Source of the DNA: Zarea fungicola
Lineage: Eukaryota > Ascomycota > Sordariomycetes > Hypocreales > Cordycipitaceae
Assembly (NCBI GenBank): GCA_900169235.1
Contig: FWCC01000120.1
Coordinates: 124,001-188,000, forward strand
Length of the DNA stretch: 64,000 nt
Direction of reading: 5' to 3'
The notes beneath the pieces were generated by a model. It was not told the DNA's origin. It ran no database searches and saw only the letters and a program-made list of their open reading frames with translations. Made by a program: the position numbers and the translations under genes. Below, piece after piece: positions 1 through 11,161 of the stretch (its first letter is position 1; each line of letters starts with the position of its first letter).

Positions 1-1
1 C

Positions 2-457
2 AACAAGATTGCTCCCAAGCCCCGCAAGATCCTCCAGCTCCTCCGTCTCCTCCAGATCAACAACGGTGTCTTCATCAAGGTCACCAAGGCCACCACTGAG
101 ATGCTCAAGGTTGTTGAGCCCTGGATCGCCTACGGTTACCCCAACCTCAAGTCCATCAAGGAGCTCATCTACAAGCGTGGATACGGAAAGATCAACAAGC
201 AGCGCATTGCTCTCACCGACAACGCCATTGTTGAGGAGAACCTCGGCAAGTACGGCATCGTCTGCATTGAGGATCTCGTCCACGAGATCTACTCTGTCGG
301 CCCCAACTTCAAGCAGGTCTCCAACTTCCTGTGGCCCTTCAAGCTGTCCAACCCCACCGGTGGCTTCCGCACCCGCAAGTTCAAGCACTACATTGAGGGT
401 GGTGACCTCGGCAACCGTGAGGATGCCATCAACGGTCTCATCCGCCAGATGAACTAA
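2..457 (+). CDS. RPL7: 60S ribosomal protein L7 (uL30 family), 3' part only
   Basis: This is the C-terminal 151 residues of cytosolic large-subunit ribosomal protein L7. The reading frame is already open at the window edge, and the first complete codon starts at base 2. The family is about 245-250 residues, so roughly 95 residues and any 5' introns lie outside the window. Visible hallmarks are the L30-like core ([15 protein letters not shown]), the stretch [20 protein letters not shown], and a C-terminal [15 protein letters not shown] followed by a Gly-Asp-Leu-Gly-Asn-Arg segment before the stop. Codon use is strongly biased to C-ending codons, as expected for a highly expressed ribosomal gene. 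It is convergent with ISA2. The identification is secure; the missing start means the gene model is incomplete. Confidence 0.96.
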   Translation, partial: NKIAPKPRKILQLLRLLQINNGVFIKVTKATTEMLKVVEPWIAYGYPNLKSIKELIYKRGYGKINKQRIALTDNAIVEENLGKYGIVCIEDLVHEIYSVGPNFKQVSNFLWPFKLSNPTGGFRTRKFKHYIEGGDLGNREDAINGLIRQMN

Positions 458-899
458 ACTGGTTTTTTTCTAAATAAAAAAATCCGGTTTACAAGTTTAA
501 ATAAAAAAGGAAATGTGTGTATGAAGGGATTGGTAGGGCAAAATGGGTTTTTACTTTAGGCCTACTTATATATGGCATGGATGATTCGGCGTTCGTCAGC
601 ACGACTTGGGCTTTTGTTTTGAGGAATTGAATTCCCCCTTATGAATGACACTCCAGCTTCCTTGCAACTGTGATCTCTCATGTGACGCTGCCTTGTGAAT
701 GTGCCATGCTTCACCCCTAGCAAGCTTGTATCCACTTTAGAGGTTGAGTAAGATGTTGCCTTGATGTATCCGTTGTCCAGGCGTTGTAGTGTACATTTAC
801 TCAATGTCGTGTCTATGTTGTATTTACTATCTGCACAGAGAGGGTCGTGATAAGTTACAGTTTGGAGTGGTGGTTGTCCATCGTCTCTCGCCGGCGCTT
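458..899. other. intergenic, convergent 3' regions
   Basis: This 442-base gap lies between the ends of RPL7 and ISA2. It holds AT-rich 3' UTR sequence with AAATAAAA just after the RPL7 stop (about 473-480 and again near 500), which may serve as polyadenylation signals. I see no coding potential on either strand. Confidence 0.6.
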
Positions 900-1692
900 C
901 TACATTTTAATATCAAAGCTTGTTCCGCAACCACAGCTGCTCGTGGCCAGAGGATTGTCCACAATCTTAAACTGTGACCCAATCAGCTCCATGGTAAAGT
1001 CCACCTTGCTTCCCTTGAGCAGGTCCAACGACGGCTCGTCCAGTATGATGCGGGCGCCGTTGTGCTTGTCCCCCACGGCAGGGTCCTCACCAGCATATTG
1101 GAAAATAGAATCCTCCTCGCTGACAACAGTGGTAAAATCGGCGGCGTCTTTTTGCGGTACCGTGATGAGGCTCATGAGATACTGGAAGCCGTGGCAGCCG
1201 CCGCTTTCGACTTGGATTCGGAGCGCGAGATTCGGGTTAGCATCTTTGGCCATAATCTCCGACAGGCGCTATAGGAAAAGCTCGTTAATATGCGTGTGGT
1301 TTTTCTTGTTGCTCCAAAGACACAGCTTTTGTTCTGTGATGGCTCCAAAAATTGCATACCTTTGCGGCACGAGGGGTTATCTCCAGCAGCATCTCATTGC
1401 CATCCTCGTCCTTGACCGGGTTTTGTACGCACACAGTCGCTCTGACAGGCGCCGAAGACGTAAATGCTCGTTTGCTTATCGTTGTAGCTGTGTTATGCGC
1501 CATGAGATTTCGTCTAGCGAGTGGCCGAGCTGCACCGCTGCTGGTCCGAGGTGGCGACGCCGCCGTTCGTGGCGCAAGAAATTCGAGGCATCCTCTTATT
1601 GTTGGTGTATTTGCGGTAGTATACCGTCTTTTTGCGAGCTGGACAAATGCCCGTGCTGAGCACGAGCTGTGTACACATCGTAGGGGTGTCAT
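900..1692 (-). CDS. ISA2: mitochondrial iron-sulfur cluster assembly protein ISA2 (A-type carrier)
   Basis: There are two exons, 1692-1360 and 1268-900, joined across a 91-nt phase-0 intron (donor GTATGC, acceptor CTATAG), giving 233 aa. The product is an A-type Fe-S carrier acting late in mitochondrial 4Fe-4S cluster maturation together with Isa1 and Iba57 (established for the family). The three conserved cysteines are visible: Cys136 in ESGGCHGFQY, and Cys223 and Cys225 in SSCGCGTSF. The last motif and the FKIVDNP before it are closer to Isa2 than to Isa1. The first ~75 residues are Arg/Ser/Ala-rich and acidic-poor, with RAFTSSAP as a plausible presequence cleavage region, consistent with matrix targeting. 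The start is the first ATG in the open frame. The gene is divergent from eIF3c, with 527 bases between them. Confidence 0.92.
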
Positions 1693-2219
1693 TGTGGTTG
1701 TGCCGAGGTGTAGAGGCGGCGAGACTGCGTAGAGAGAGGGTGTGGTTTCTCTTATTAATACAACATTTGAGGCAAAGCTGATATAGAGCGGCTAGCATTG
1801 GCTGTCTTGTGTGGTTCCAGGTCACAGCGAGTTACAGTGAGAGCATCGGTGCTCAGGCCACTAAAAATGGCCTGTTCGGGTACTCTACAAAAATTTGGCC
1901 GGTTAGCTGAGGTAATCAGGGTCAAGTGTCTAATAAACACAGCAGCGGTGGACCGGGTGCATAGGCTGCACAGTGCGCAGAGGCGGACACAGTTTGCACT
2001 GTGGACGTGTTTGTGTGTGACTCTTTCCCTAGACTGTGCTGCTCCTACTCTTTGGACGTGTCGCTAAGCCCCAAGGTGTGTGCCCCACCTGCCCACCAAA
2101 AATCATCAATTTTCACCCCGCGCATCTGGGCGACTTTGAACAAAGTCTTGAAATTTAAACTCGAGAACGAGGACTGACGATCAACCAAACCCCTTGCCCG
2201 CCAGCCCATCTCGCCCAAC
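1693..2219. promoter_or_regulatory. shared divergent promoter region, ISA2 / eIF3c
   Basis: This 527-base gap lies between the two divergent start codons and must carry both promoters. The part next to eIF3c is pyrimidine- and AC-rich leader sequence (ACCAAACCCC, CATCTCGCCCAAC before the ATG). I could not assign specific factor sites with confidence. Confidence 0.5.
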
Positions 2220-4899
2220 ATGTCTCGATTCTTCCGCCGTGGAGGCGACGATAGCTCCAGCGACAGCTCCAGCGACGAGGAGGAGCTCTACTCGGATAAC
2301 GAAGAGCAGGAAATCCAAGACAAGGGCTCCGACCAGGAGGACTCTGACGACTCGGCATTCCCCTCGGACGATGACAGCGACGACTCCAGCAGCGATGACG
2401 ACGCCCAGGGAAAGAACAGATTCTTGAAGGATGCCAGCTCCGACAGCGAGGACAGCGACGACGAGGCCCGCGCCAAGGTCAGGAGTGCAAAGACCAAGTT
2501 CTCCGACGAACTCGACGGCTCCATCAAGCAGATTGAGAACGGCGAGAAGAACGGCGACTGGACCCTCATTTCTGCTGGTGAGAATACTCTTTTCTGTCCA
2601 ATTTGAGGCCCAGGAAGAAAATTACAGAAAATGTTCGCCGGCTAACATGTCCCTTTTCCCAGAGTTTGACAAGCTCACCAGACAAATCTCCAAGCTTCCT
2701 GCTTCCGGCAAGACCCCCAAGCCTTATATTCGCATTCTGGCCGATCTTGAGGACTTTATGAACGAGTCTCTGGCCAAGCAAAAAGTTACCCCCAAGAAGA
2801 TGAACGCCACTCAGGCCCGCGCCCTTAATGCCGTCAAGCAGAAGATCAAGAAGACCAACAAGGAATACCAGACTCAGATCGACTCGTACCGTGAGGATAA
2901 GGATGCTTTCATGGCCCCTTCGGAAACCGAGGAGGTTGAGGTCCCCAAGGCCGCGAAGAAGGTCCGAATTGCCACCGAGGATGTCCCTGAGGGGGTTGAT
3001 GACGATGGCTTTGCTACCGTTGGCAAGGGCGGCCGCACCCTCCAGTACACTCCTGAGAGCATCTTCAAGCACCTCCGCGCCATCCTTGAGTCGCGTGGTA
3101 AAAAGAACACGGATAGGCCCGAGCAAATCACCGTCATGGAGAAACTGCTCGAGATTGCCAACACTCCCTACCAGAAGATCCGCACTCTGCTGGCCCTTGT
3201 CTCTGCTCGGTTCGATCTCGGCTCCGGCACTGCCACCGCCATGCCCCTTGATCACTGGAAGGCCGCCGAGAAGGAGCTTTCTGCTCTCCTCCAGCTTCTG
3301 AGCGAGGAGAAGGAGTACATTGTTGTTGAGAACGCTGAAGAGTGGGATGATGATGAGAAGCCTCCCACGCTGGCTGCTGGCGAGAAGTATATCAAGGTTC
3401 CTGGTAGCATCGTCTCCTACGTCGAGAGACTAGATGACGAGCTCACCCGCTCGCTTCAGAACATTGATCCCCACACTCCCGAGTATATCGAGCGTCTCCA
3501 GGACGAGAGCGCCCTCTACAACATCATCTTCCGCGGCATGCTCTACTACGAATATCTTGGCAAGGATACTACCCTCCAGACTCCCCAGGACAGCGTCAAC
3601 CGCATTGTTATGCGCAGACTAGAGCACGTCTACTTCAAGCCCGCTGCCGTCATCAAGACCTTTGAGGAGAACTGCTGGGAAGCCGCCGGCGCCAAGGTCG
3701 AATCCGTCATTACTGCCCGCAGCCAGTCCCAGGACGCCAGCAACCTGGTCCACATCCTCTGCAACTACCTCTTCAGCAATGCCGATGGCATCATCCGTGC
3801 CCGTGCTATGCTGTGCCAGGTCTACTTCCTTGCTCTCCACAACGAGTACTACAAGGCTCGTGACATGATGCTCATGTCCCATCTCCAGGAGAACATCCCC
3901 AACTTTGATGTTCTCAGCCAAATCCTGTACAACCGCACACTCGTACAGGTTGGTCTCTGTGCTTTCCGCAAGGGCCTTGTCTACGATGCCCAGAACACCC
4001 TCCAGGAGATCTGCGGCAGCGGCCGCCAGAAGGAGCTCCTCGCTCAGGGTGTCATGATTCAGCGATACAGCCAGGTCTCTCCCGAACAGGAGCGTCTGGA
4101 GAAGCAGCGCCAGCTGCCCTTCCACATGCACATTAACCTGGAGTTGCTCGAGTGTGTCTACCTCACCTGCAGCATGCTTCTGGAGATTCCTCTGCTGGCC
4201 CAGACTGGTTCCTCCCCAGATGTCAAGAAGCGCGTCATCAGCAAGACATACCGCCGCATGCTCGAGTACCATGAGCGCCAAATCTTCACCGGCCCTCCCG
4301 AGAACACGCGTGACCACGTCATGCAGGCCTCCAAGGCTCTCGCGGCCGGCGAGTGGAAGAAGGCCATTACCTTTATTCACAGCATCAAGATCTGGGATCT
4401 GATGCCCGATGCCGAGGACATCAAGACGATGCTGTCCAAGCAGATCCAGGAGGAGGGACTCCGCACCTACCTGTTCACATATGCTCCCTTCTACGACACG
4501 CTCGCTACCGAGACACTGTCGCAGATGTTTGAGCTCGACGACGCCAAGGTCACGGCCGTTGTCAGCAAGATGATTTCGCACGAGGAGCTCGCTGCCTCGC
4601 TCGACCAGGTCACTTCGACCGTCATCTTCCGCAAGGGTGTCGAGCTCAGCCGCCTGCAGTCGCTGGCCCTCACGCTGTCCGACAAGGCCAGTGCCCTTAT
4701 TGAGACCAACGAGCGCACGCTCGAGCAGCGCACACAAGGCACGTCCAACGCCTTTGAGCGCCAGGGCGGCCGTGGTCGTGGCGGTCAAAGAGGTGGCGGT
4801 CGCGGCCGCGGCGGTGCTCGCGTCGGCGGTAACACCCAGCGCCAGGCTGGTGGCACGCAATTTACCGGTGGTGCTCTGGGAGCGGCTGTCCGTGGTTAA
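2220..4899 (+). CDS. NIP1: eukaryotic translation initiation factor 3 subunit C (eIF3c/Nip1)
   Basis: There are two exons, 2220-2577 and 2663-4899. The intron is 85 nt (donor GTGAGA, acceptor CCCAG, phase 1, restoring GEFDKLTRQ), and the protein is 864 aa, the usual length for fungal eIF3c. The product is a core scaffold subunit of eIF3, which binds the 40S subunit and contacts eIF1/eIF5 through its N-terminus. The first ~90 residues are dense in Ser/Asp/Glu, typical of the CK2-phosphorylated N-terminal region. A helical repeat region follows, then a PCI domain from about residue 605, ending in the winged-helix segment around 735-775 ([12 protein letters not shown]). The last ~45 residues are an RGG/Gly-Arg tail. 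The ATG at 2220 sits directly after a pyrimidine/CA-rich leader. A long open frame antisense to this gene is a codon-bias shadow. Confidence 0.96.
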
Positions 4900-5627
4900 A
4901 GCTGAATGAATTTATTTTTTTTGGGAAATGAAAACCATGAATATCAAATGTTGCATATAGGGTCGCAAAAGAGGACAGAAAAGGGGGTTTGAAAAGGCAT
5001 TCTCTCACACCAGGCTTGGGCGTCTTTCTGTTATGCGCTTTCTTAGAGTAGAAAAAAAAACTGGCCATGATACATGACTTTTTTTTTTCGTTTTCATGTC
5101 TGTTATGCATGGGATGGGGACAGTTTTGAAAGGGGTAGAGGGAAAAGAGAAGAGGGAGGGCCGGACCGGCCTTGAACGTTTTGTTTTTTACCATCTTTGG
5201 TTGTTTATTTTCTTTTCCCCTTTTGTTATGTAATGACCAGAAAAGAATTTAAAATTGAAAGGAAAAAAATCATGTATGCAAATAATGGTCTGTAATCTGA
5301 GGTTTTATGAGACGATGGAGTTGTGGCTGTTGATGAAAGTAAGCAAGTTTTAGGCCTCAGAAGTACATGGGCAACAGATCCTCCGAATGACATTATACAG
5401 ACTTTATGTCAATTGCATGCCCGGCATCATACTCATCGCAAGTTCCATTCACATCGAAACACTTTCGGCTTGCTACGGACCTAACTAAACTCACATACAC
5501 TCTGATGCCGCTCACGTCCGTGCTGCACATAACATTGGAACAAGGAAGTTGTTCTTGCATGTGATTTTACTAGTACATTTCTACCTGACTTGTATCTACT
5601 CCAGCGCCTCCCCCCCCTCTCAACGTC
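4900..5627. other. intergenic, convergent 3' regions
   Basis: This 728-base gap lies between the convergent ends of eIF3c and the DUF4246 gene. It is AT-rich with several T-runs and purine-rich tracts (for example 5098-5160). I see no coding or RNA gene signal. Confidence 0.55.
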
Positions 5628-7888
5628 TTAATGCTCACAAAAGTTAAACTCGGTGTCTGCCCATCTACTGTCCGTATTCCGTATCAAGACCTTGCGCTCG
5701 GCCATGAGATCCTCGCGCATGGCCTTGGCGTCGTCGAGCGAAATAGGAAAGTCAATGCCGTCAAGAACCATGTCCCGAAGTTCCACGGGCAGCCGGCGCG
5801 CGACGAGCTCGTCGGCAGACGCGCTGACCTCCTGCTCCCACCAGTGGCGCTGCTGGGGCGGCACGTTGGCGGTCGAGAGCACGGGCAGGTTGGGGTCGAC
5901 GAGGAACAGGGCCAGGATCTTGCGGTGGCCGGGCCTTGTCCTGTCGACGAGCTCAAAGGGGCTCACGCGGTGCTGGTACACGTTGGGGAAGAACAGGGCG
6001 CGGCCGGCGCGCGTGCTGACCTGGCCGAGCTCCTGCAGGATGTTGCCGTCCGGGTCGATGCCCAGGGCGCGGCCGATGCCGAGAACGTCGCTCTGCTCGT
6101 AGAAGCCCTCGGTCGAGAGGTCCTCCTTGTTGGCGCACGTGCGAAAGGCGAGGGCGCTGTCGGTGATGTTGTCCGAGTCGTAGTAAAAGAGCGCCGTCGC
6201 GGCGATGCGCTCGTTGAGCTGGCCCTCGACGTGCCAGGAGCCGCCGTCGTAGGTGGGCTTGTCCGGGGACAGGTGGATGTTGGCGAGCTTGACAATGACC
6301 TGGCACTTGGAGGCGCCGCCAAAGAATGCCTTGCCGTCGCTGTCTCCCTTCCTGACAAGGTCCGGCTTGACAAACGTGTCGCAGTATTTACTGGCCTCTG
6401 GGTCGGGCAAACTCATGGTATGTGTGCGTGCAAACCACTGCTCGCGGGGGTCATCGGCATTAATTTCCCAATAAGCGTCCTCGTCGACTTCATCTTCGCT
6501 CCCAGCGTCATCGGGGTCGGGTACGCCGCCTTCTGAAAGAGGGCAGTTACGGGGATTGCACTCCCCGTCGCAGATGTCGGGAGTGGTGCAGTCAAACTTG
6601 TAAATAGATTTCCAGTGCATCCGCTTAAACTCGAATTCCTTGGGCCAGCGTAGAACTAGATCCCAGGCGGGGAGGGCCAGGTTGATGAATGACTCAATGA
6701 CGGGATATAGGTCAGCATTGTTGACGGGATGGACGTTGTTAATGTAGCTAGCAATGCTAGCTCGTCCCTCGGCCAAGGAGACCTCGCAAGGCAGCCACTG
6801 ATAGCGCGTAGAGACGTCTGGTTCATCAAGCTGGAAATATGCTGTTCGAAACCGGTCACTCCAGCTGTCACCTTTTGTTGATTTCGCTGGTTCGAGATGG
6901 GGGAGAGTGACGCCAGTGCCGCAGTATTCCAAGCAGTCTGCGAGTCCCATAGTCTTGGTGGGAAGAACGCGCGATCGACCATAACAGAGTGGCCAGAGAG
7001 AGGGGTGCACGAGATCAAGCACCTTGCCGTCACTGCCGGGATGCCAGTCCTTGGCCTCGTCGGGCACGTTCTCAAACGGGGCAATGGCAGCTTTTAGACG
7101 CTGGACAAGGTGGTCTGGCATGAGGTTGTCGGACTTGATGGCACAGGCGGAGTAATCCATCACAGGGATGAGACCAGTGTTCTGATACAAGGCTGCTTTG
7201 GCACGCAGCTCATCAATGATCTTGGTGGTTGCCCTCGGTTAGTAAACTCATTGTTGTAACAAGGAGATGGTGGTGTCGGTGGTTGAACGGGGTTCGACTT
7301 ACAGCATCGGCCATTGCAGGAGTGACTATGGCCCAAGCACCAAGAATCGCCTTGTAATCCATTTCCAACGCCTCCTGCCTCCATTTTTTGGCAATCTCCT
7401 CATCGTTGACCTTGAGCCACCAATCAGATTTGTTAGTCAGCTCTTCAATGACGCGGAGAATGCAGAGCTCGCGGATCAAGAGCGTGGCGGCTTGCCAGGA
7501 GAAAACGTAATCATCGTCTGCAGCGGCCATCCTCGGGAAGCATTTATCTTTCCCTGGATCGTACTCGAGCGCTAATCCGTACCCAGGACGCCTCTCAATG
7601 GTGGCACCGTGAGCCTAAGACGGAGGTTAGATACTCTCTACTGCTGTAGCGTTTGCAAACACTGGTATGCCGTAGTTGGCAATCACGGCTTACATCGTAG
7701 GCGTCGATGGCTTGGCTGAGATGCACGACCCTCATGAGTTTTGCGACTCTTTCAGTCGAAACCGATTGATCGTTTTCAATTGTTGAGACAAATGCCTCTA
7801 CTTCATTCTCTGTCCTCTCTGGCCCGCCAAAGAGGAAAGCACGGAGAGCCTGAGCCTCGGCCTTGGTGCATAAGTGGCGTGTGACCAT
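5628..7888 (-). CDS. DUF4246-domain protein, possible 2OG-Fe(II) oxygenase-like fold
   Basis: There are three phase-0 exons, 7888-7694, 7614-7303 and 7220-5628 (introns of 79 and 82 nt), giving 699 aa. The product matches the fungal DUF4246 family, which is common in ascomycetes and has no settled function. Family features are the N-terminal EYDPGKDKCFP-like segment encoded by exon 2, the mid-protein LALPAWDLVLRWP, and a conserved C-terminal half. In that half, WHVEG (His499, Glu501), YQHRVSPF (His586) and GHRKILALFLVDP (Arg602) have the spacing of an H-x-D/E...H...R set, as in double-stranded beta-helix dioxygenases; that reading is my inference. An acidic linker (DDAGSEDEVDEDAY) lies near residues 405-420. 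No signal peptide or membrane segment is visible. The start is the ATG (MVTRHLC) in exon 1; the frame stays open further upstream but without family resemblance. Confidence 0.85.
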
Positions 7889-9011
7889 GCCTGTAAACTG
7901 TGCTGATGGACTGTGTTGTTGTTTGATTAGGATTATGATTTGAAGAAGAAAGAGGCCGGGGAAGGTGTAATTATAGTTGGTTGATGTAACAAGTACAAAC
8001 ACCGTCCCATTTAATAAATGCCGGTCGTGGGTGGTAGAGGCCAAGGATTGTCGCAAACGAGCTGAACCTGGTCCTTCGCGGGGGCTCTGCCTACAACTGC
8101 CTAGTTGACTGTGGAAACTCTGGGGCACGCCGCCACTGCTAGCAGCTCTTCCTGGCGCGATTATCCATATCATCCAGGCAACATTGTCTTCTCAGTGAGG
8201 ATCCAGTGTAGATTCTGTGCAATTTTCCAGCGGAAACTTGCTCTGGGAATTCACAACGTGAACCGCGATGCGGGCTGTCGGATAAAACCCCAGCAAGGGT
8301 CAAAAGTGCCAACACCGCGAGGGAAAATCACCAGGCAGACTTGCCTTTGCCCCGTCTCAATGGGAACGGCCAGTGGTCCATATTACAAAAATCAACTACT
8401 GTCACTCAAGACCGAATCCGTCTGTGATTGTCCCAATGAACAAGAGCCAAGCATTCGGCTTTGCGAAACAAGGCCTCAGCAGCCCAAAAAACGCGGCATA
8501 ATTAAAGTCCAAAAACCAAAGGCATTCCTGAAGATCCTTCCTTGGTCACTAGTTTTGAGCCTCTTTTGACCAACACCGTTGAAACTAAAATAAGCTGGTA
8601 TGGCAGGGCATGATTCTAAGCTTGTTGACAGGGCATGGTTCGAGAACAAACTCGGCAATCTACCAATTGAGGCGTAGTCACTCCTCAACTCGGTTACACC
8701 AACTGAATATTAGCGCATCTCCATTACAGGTAGGCAAGGCTAGTCCATCGGTCACTGCAAGGCTGATTTGCGACGCCTCTCGCATCGCTGATAGGTCTGG
8801 TTTAGCGAGCTGATCATTTTTCCACGCCAGTGCTCAGTCTTGGGACCCTGTTGTCTTGGCACGCCTCAAACTTGATCGTAGTCATAAGAACCATGTCTGA
8901 ACCAGGTAGAAATTCTAAAATCCAAAGTAGTGAATTTTATCATTTTCAAGCAATACGCAAACAATTCGAGCCTGGTTTTTTCCCCTCCCCAAGTGAGCGC
9001 CCCGAGGTGTC
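7889..9011. promoter_or_regulatory. divergent intergenic region
   Basis: This 1.1-kb region lies between the divergent DUF4246 and seven-helix membrane protein genes. A 154-codon open frame at 8105-8569 shows no recognisable motif or codon bias, so I left it out. The region presumably carries both promoters, but no discrete sites could be supported. Confidence 0.45.
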
Positions 9012-10274
9012 ATGGCTGGCGACAAAAGTCCGACTTACACGGTTACGGGTCTGGAGTGGTTCATTCTAATTGCGACACTGGTCCTTTTATGCGGCATCTG
9101 GTGGGTGCCCGAGCTGCCAAGTCTATTCCCACGGAGCCCACGACGACAGCAGACTGTTCAGCAATACGCACCTTATAGGCAATACAATGACTACGGTTAC
9201 TATGCCGCCACTGGGCCACCACCACCATTGATAGTCCAGGAGCAGCAGCACCACCGGCAGCGGCGGCCATCGTGGGGTCCAGGGAGCTTCATCCGCAATG
9301 TCATGTGGGGTTGCCTGCGATCCCTCCAGCCGGGGTTCGTCGTGCGCCTCATCCAGCGCTTCGAGCCCAACCACAGACTCTGGGCTGTGCGGTACTACTT
9401 TGGGCCCGGGACGGCCTCCGAGTTTGACCTCGCGCTCGGCCTGGCGGGGACCCTCGGCGCGGTCCTCGCCGAGACGCTTCCGCTCGCCATCCAGGCCGTG
9501 CTCATCTACGTCGGGTCTACGGACTTTGACAGCGACGGCAGGCTCCTGATTCAGTTTTGGCTGATTGGCCTCCTGCCCAGCGCCGTCTCCGGGCTCAGCA
9601 TCCTGCTCGCGAGCAGCCTGCCTGGCGGCGGCGGCGGCGGCGGCAACGTCATGGTGGTGGTAGAACCCTGGCGGCGGACGCTGGCAACGCTCGTGTTCCT
9701 CGTGTGTTTTTGCGCACTGAGCGCCTCGCTGATTGTGGCCGCCGTGTTCACGGCCCCCGGGTATGGGTTCATCGGGACGCGGGCGCCGTATGGCATCGTC
9801 ATGGCGGCCGCCTGGCTGTTCCACGTGGCGCCGTCCATTTCCGTCGGCCTGCAGTGCAATGCCGTCTTCCACTGCATCATCCTGCTCGTGGCGGCCGCGC
9901 TCCGGGTGGCGCCCATGGTGCTGCTATCCGTGGCCCGCGGCAGCTACACCATGCCGTACCCCGGCATCAACGCGCTGGCATTTGCGATTGCGGTCAGTGT
10001 GGTGGCGGGCGGGTTGGTGTTTGCGCTGGGTGCGGTGGCCATGATACAGTGTCCCGTGTGGGATCATCCGCGCCTGCGAACAAACAACTGGCGCCGACGC
10101 AATCGGTACAAACGCCGGAACAGTGGCGGGGGTGGAGGCAGCGGAGGTTATGGAGGAGGAGACGGAGGCTGGAACTTTGAAGGTGGTGGTGATTTTGGTG
10201 ATGGTGGCGATGGAGGTGGTGACGGCGGCGGGGGCGGCGGCGATGGAGGCGGTGGTGATGGTGGTGGCGACTGA
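9012..10274 (+). CDS. polytopic membrane protein with Gly/Asp-rich C-terminal tail, unknown function
   Basis: This is a single-exon gene of 420 aa that I do not recognise as a named family. Hydrophobic stretches suggest about seven membrane helices, near residues 13-33, 141-167, 179-201, 223-247, 260-281, 284-308 and 319-345. Between the first and second is a ~100-residue hydrophilic region rich in Tyr, Gln and Pro. A Gly7 run sits at residues 205-211, encoded by a GGC repeat near 9626-9645. After the last helix comes a basic stretch (RRRNRYKRRN), then about 50 residues almost entirely of Gly with regularly spaced Asp, ending at the stop. The tail is a simple-sequence expansion (GGTGGTGAT/GGCGGC-like units). 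Strong GC3 and long helices make it a convincing gene. The region between helices 1 and 2 and the tail probably lie on opposite membrane faces if there are six intervening helices. Confidence 0.75.
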   Translation: MAGDKSPTYTVTGLEWFILIATLVLLCGIWWVPELPSLFPRSPRRQQTVQQYAPYRQYNDYGYYAATGPPPPLIVQEQQHHRQRRPSWGPGSFIRNVMWGCLRSLQPGFVVRLIQRFEPNHRLWAVRYYFGPGTASEFDLALGLAGTLGAVLAETLPLAIQAVLIYVGSTDFDSDGRLLIQFWLIGLLPSAVSGLSILLASSLPGGGGGGGNVMVVVEPWRRTLATLVFLVCFCALSASLIVAAVFTAPGYGFIGTRAPYGIVMAAAWLFHVAPSISVGLQCNAVFHCIILLVAAALRVAPMVLLSVARGSYTMPYPGINALAFAIAVSVVAGGLVFALGAVAMIQCPVWDHPRLRTNNWRRRNRYKRRNSGGGGGSGGYGGGDGGWNFEGGGDFGDGGDGGGDGGGGGGDGGGGDGGGD

Positions 10275-11161
10275 GCGAGGTTGATTTCATTTCTCACGCA
10301 TATAGGCACATTTTGTAATTGACAATGATTTAATGAGAATATTCTTTTCCTGTGAATATAAACTGAGACTTGCAGTTGATGTAAGCAGATTGGCAGAAGA
10401 CGGTGCTTGGTGGAGCTTCGGCCATGGCCAGGAACGGACATCAGAGATGAGCCGTAGGGCGCAAACTACGGAGGCTTGGTTACTGATAAGTTGGCTAATT
10501 AGTGGCGCCACTGCCGAAAGAAGCTTGAGACACGGAGCAACCTTTAAAAGGAAGTAGATCCATGGCACAGACATGTGCAAAGATGAAGATTTGATTCAGT
10601 TGCCTTTCGGTGAGACGGACGTGTGTACATGGGTTGGTACTGTTTTGGTAGAAGAGGCCAGACTTTATGAGCTTCGCAGTTGAGCTGAGAGTACTCAAAT
10701 AAAATTAAATACATAAGAAGAAAAAGAACTTTCCGCCACAGCCACATTTCAACGACACAACCTCATGCAGCCATCACAGCACATCGGGCGCAACCCAAGC
10801 GAATGCGAGGACAAGTCCGACAAGTCAAATTTGCCCCCTCCATCCAGTCGGAACGAAATACGCCCGAACAAGGGAAAAACCCAGTGACGAAATGGACTTC
10901 ACTAAACGCCGCCGCTAATGAAGAATTGCGCTGCTAACGAACCCACCCCGTTCCTTTGGCCTCGGCCTGGTGAGAAAAATCCCGGTCTAGTTGATGCGCT
11001 TGCAAATGGACAAGGACTGCGAGCGATCTTTGGCGGCAGTTCCAATTTTAACCTTTACAACCATTTCAAACAGACCGAGTCTGCTTGTTTCTTGCTGAAT
11101 AATATTATCTGTTGGCAGTTTAGAAAAGAGAAACTACGCGACCTTACCTGCTCACCTCAAC
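10275..11161. other. intergenic; leader of the GST gene
   Basis: This 887-base region lies between two plus-strand genes. The right end (about 11100-11161) is CA/pyrimidine-rich leader sequence ending CACCTCAACATG. I see no additional gene. Confidence 0.45.

Noticed and set aside
3619..4860. 413-codon minus-strand frame
   Set aside because: It is fully antisense to eIF3c and explained by that gene's C-ending codons; there is no family motif.
8105..8569. 154-codon plus-strand frame
   Set aside because: No motif is seen, and it overlaps the promoter of the DUF4246 gene.
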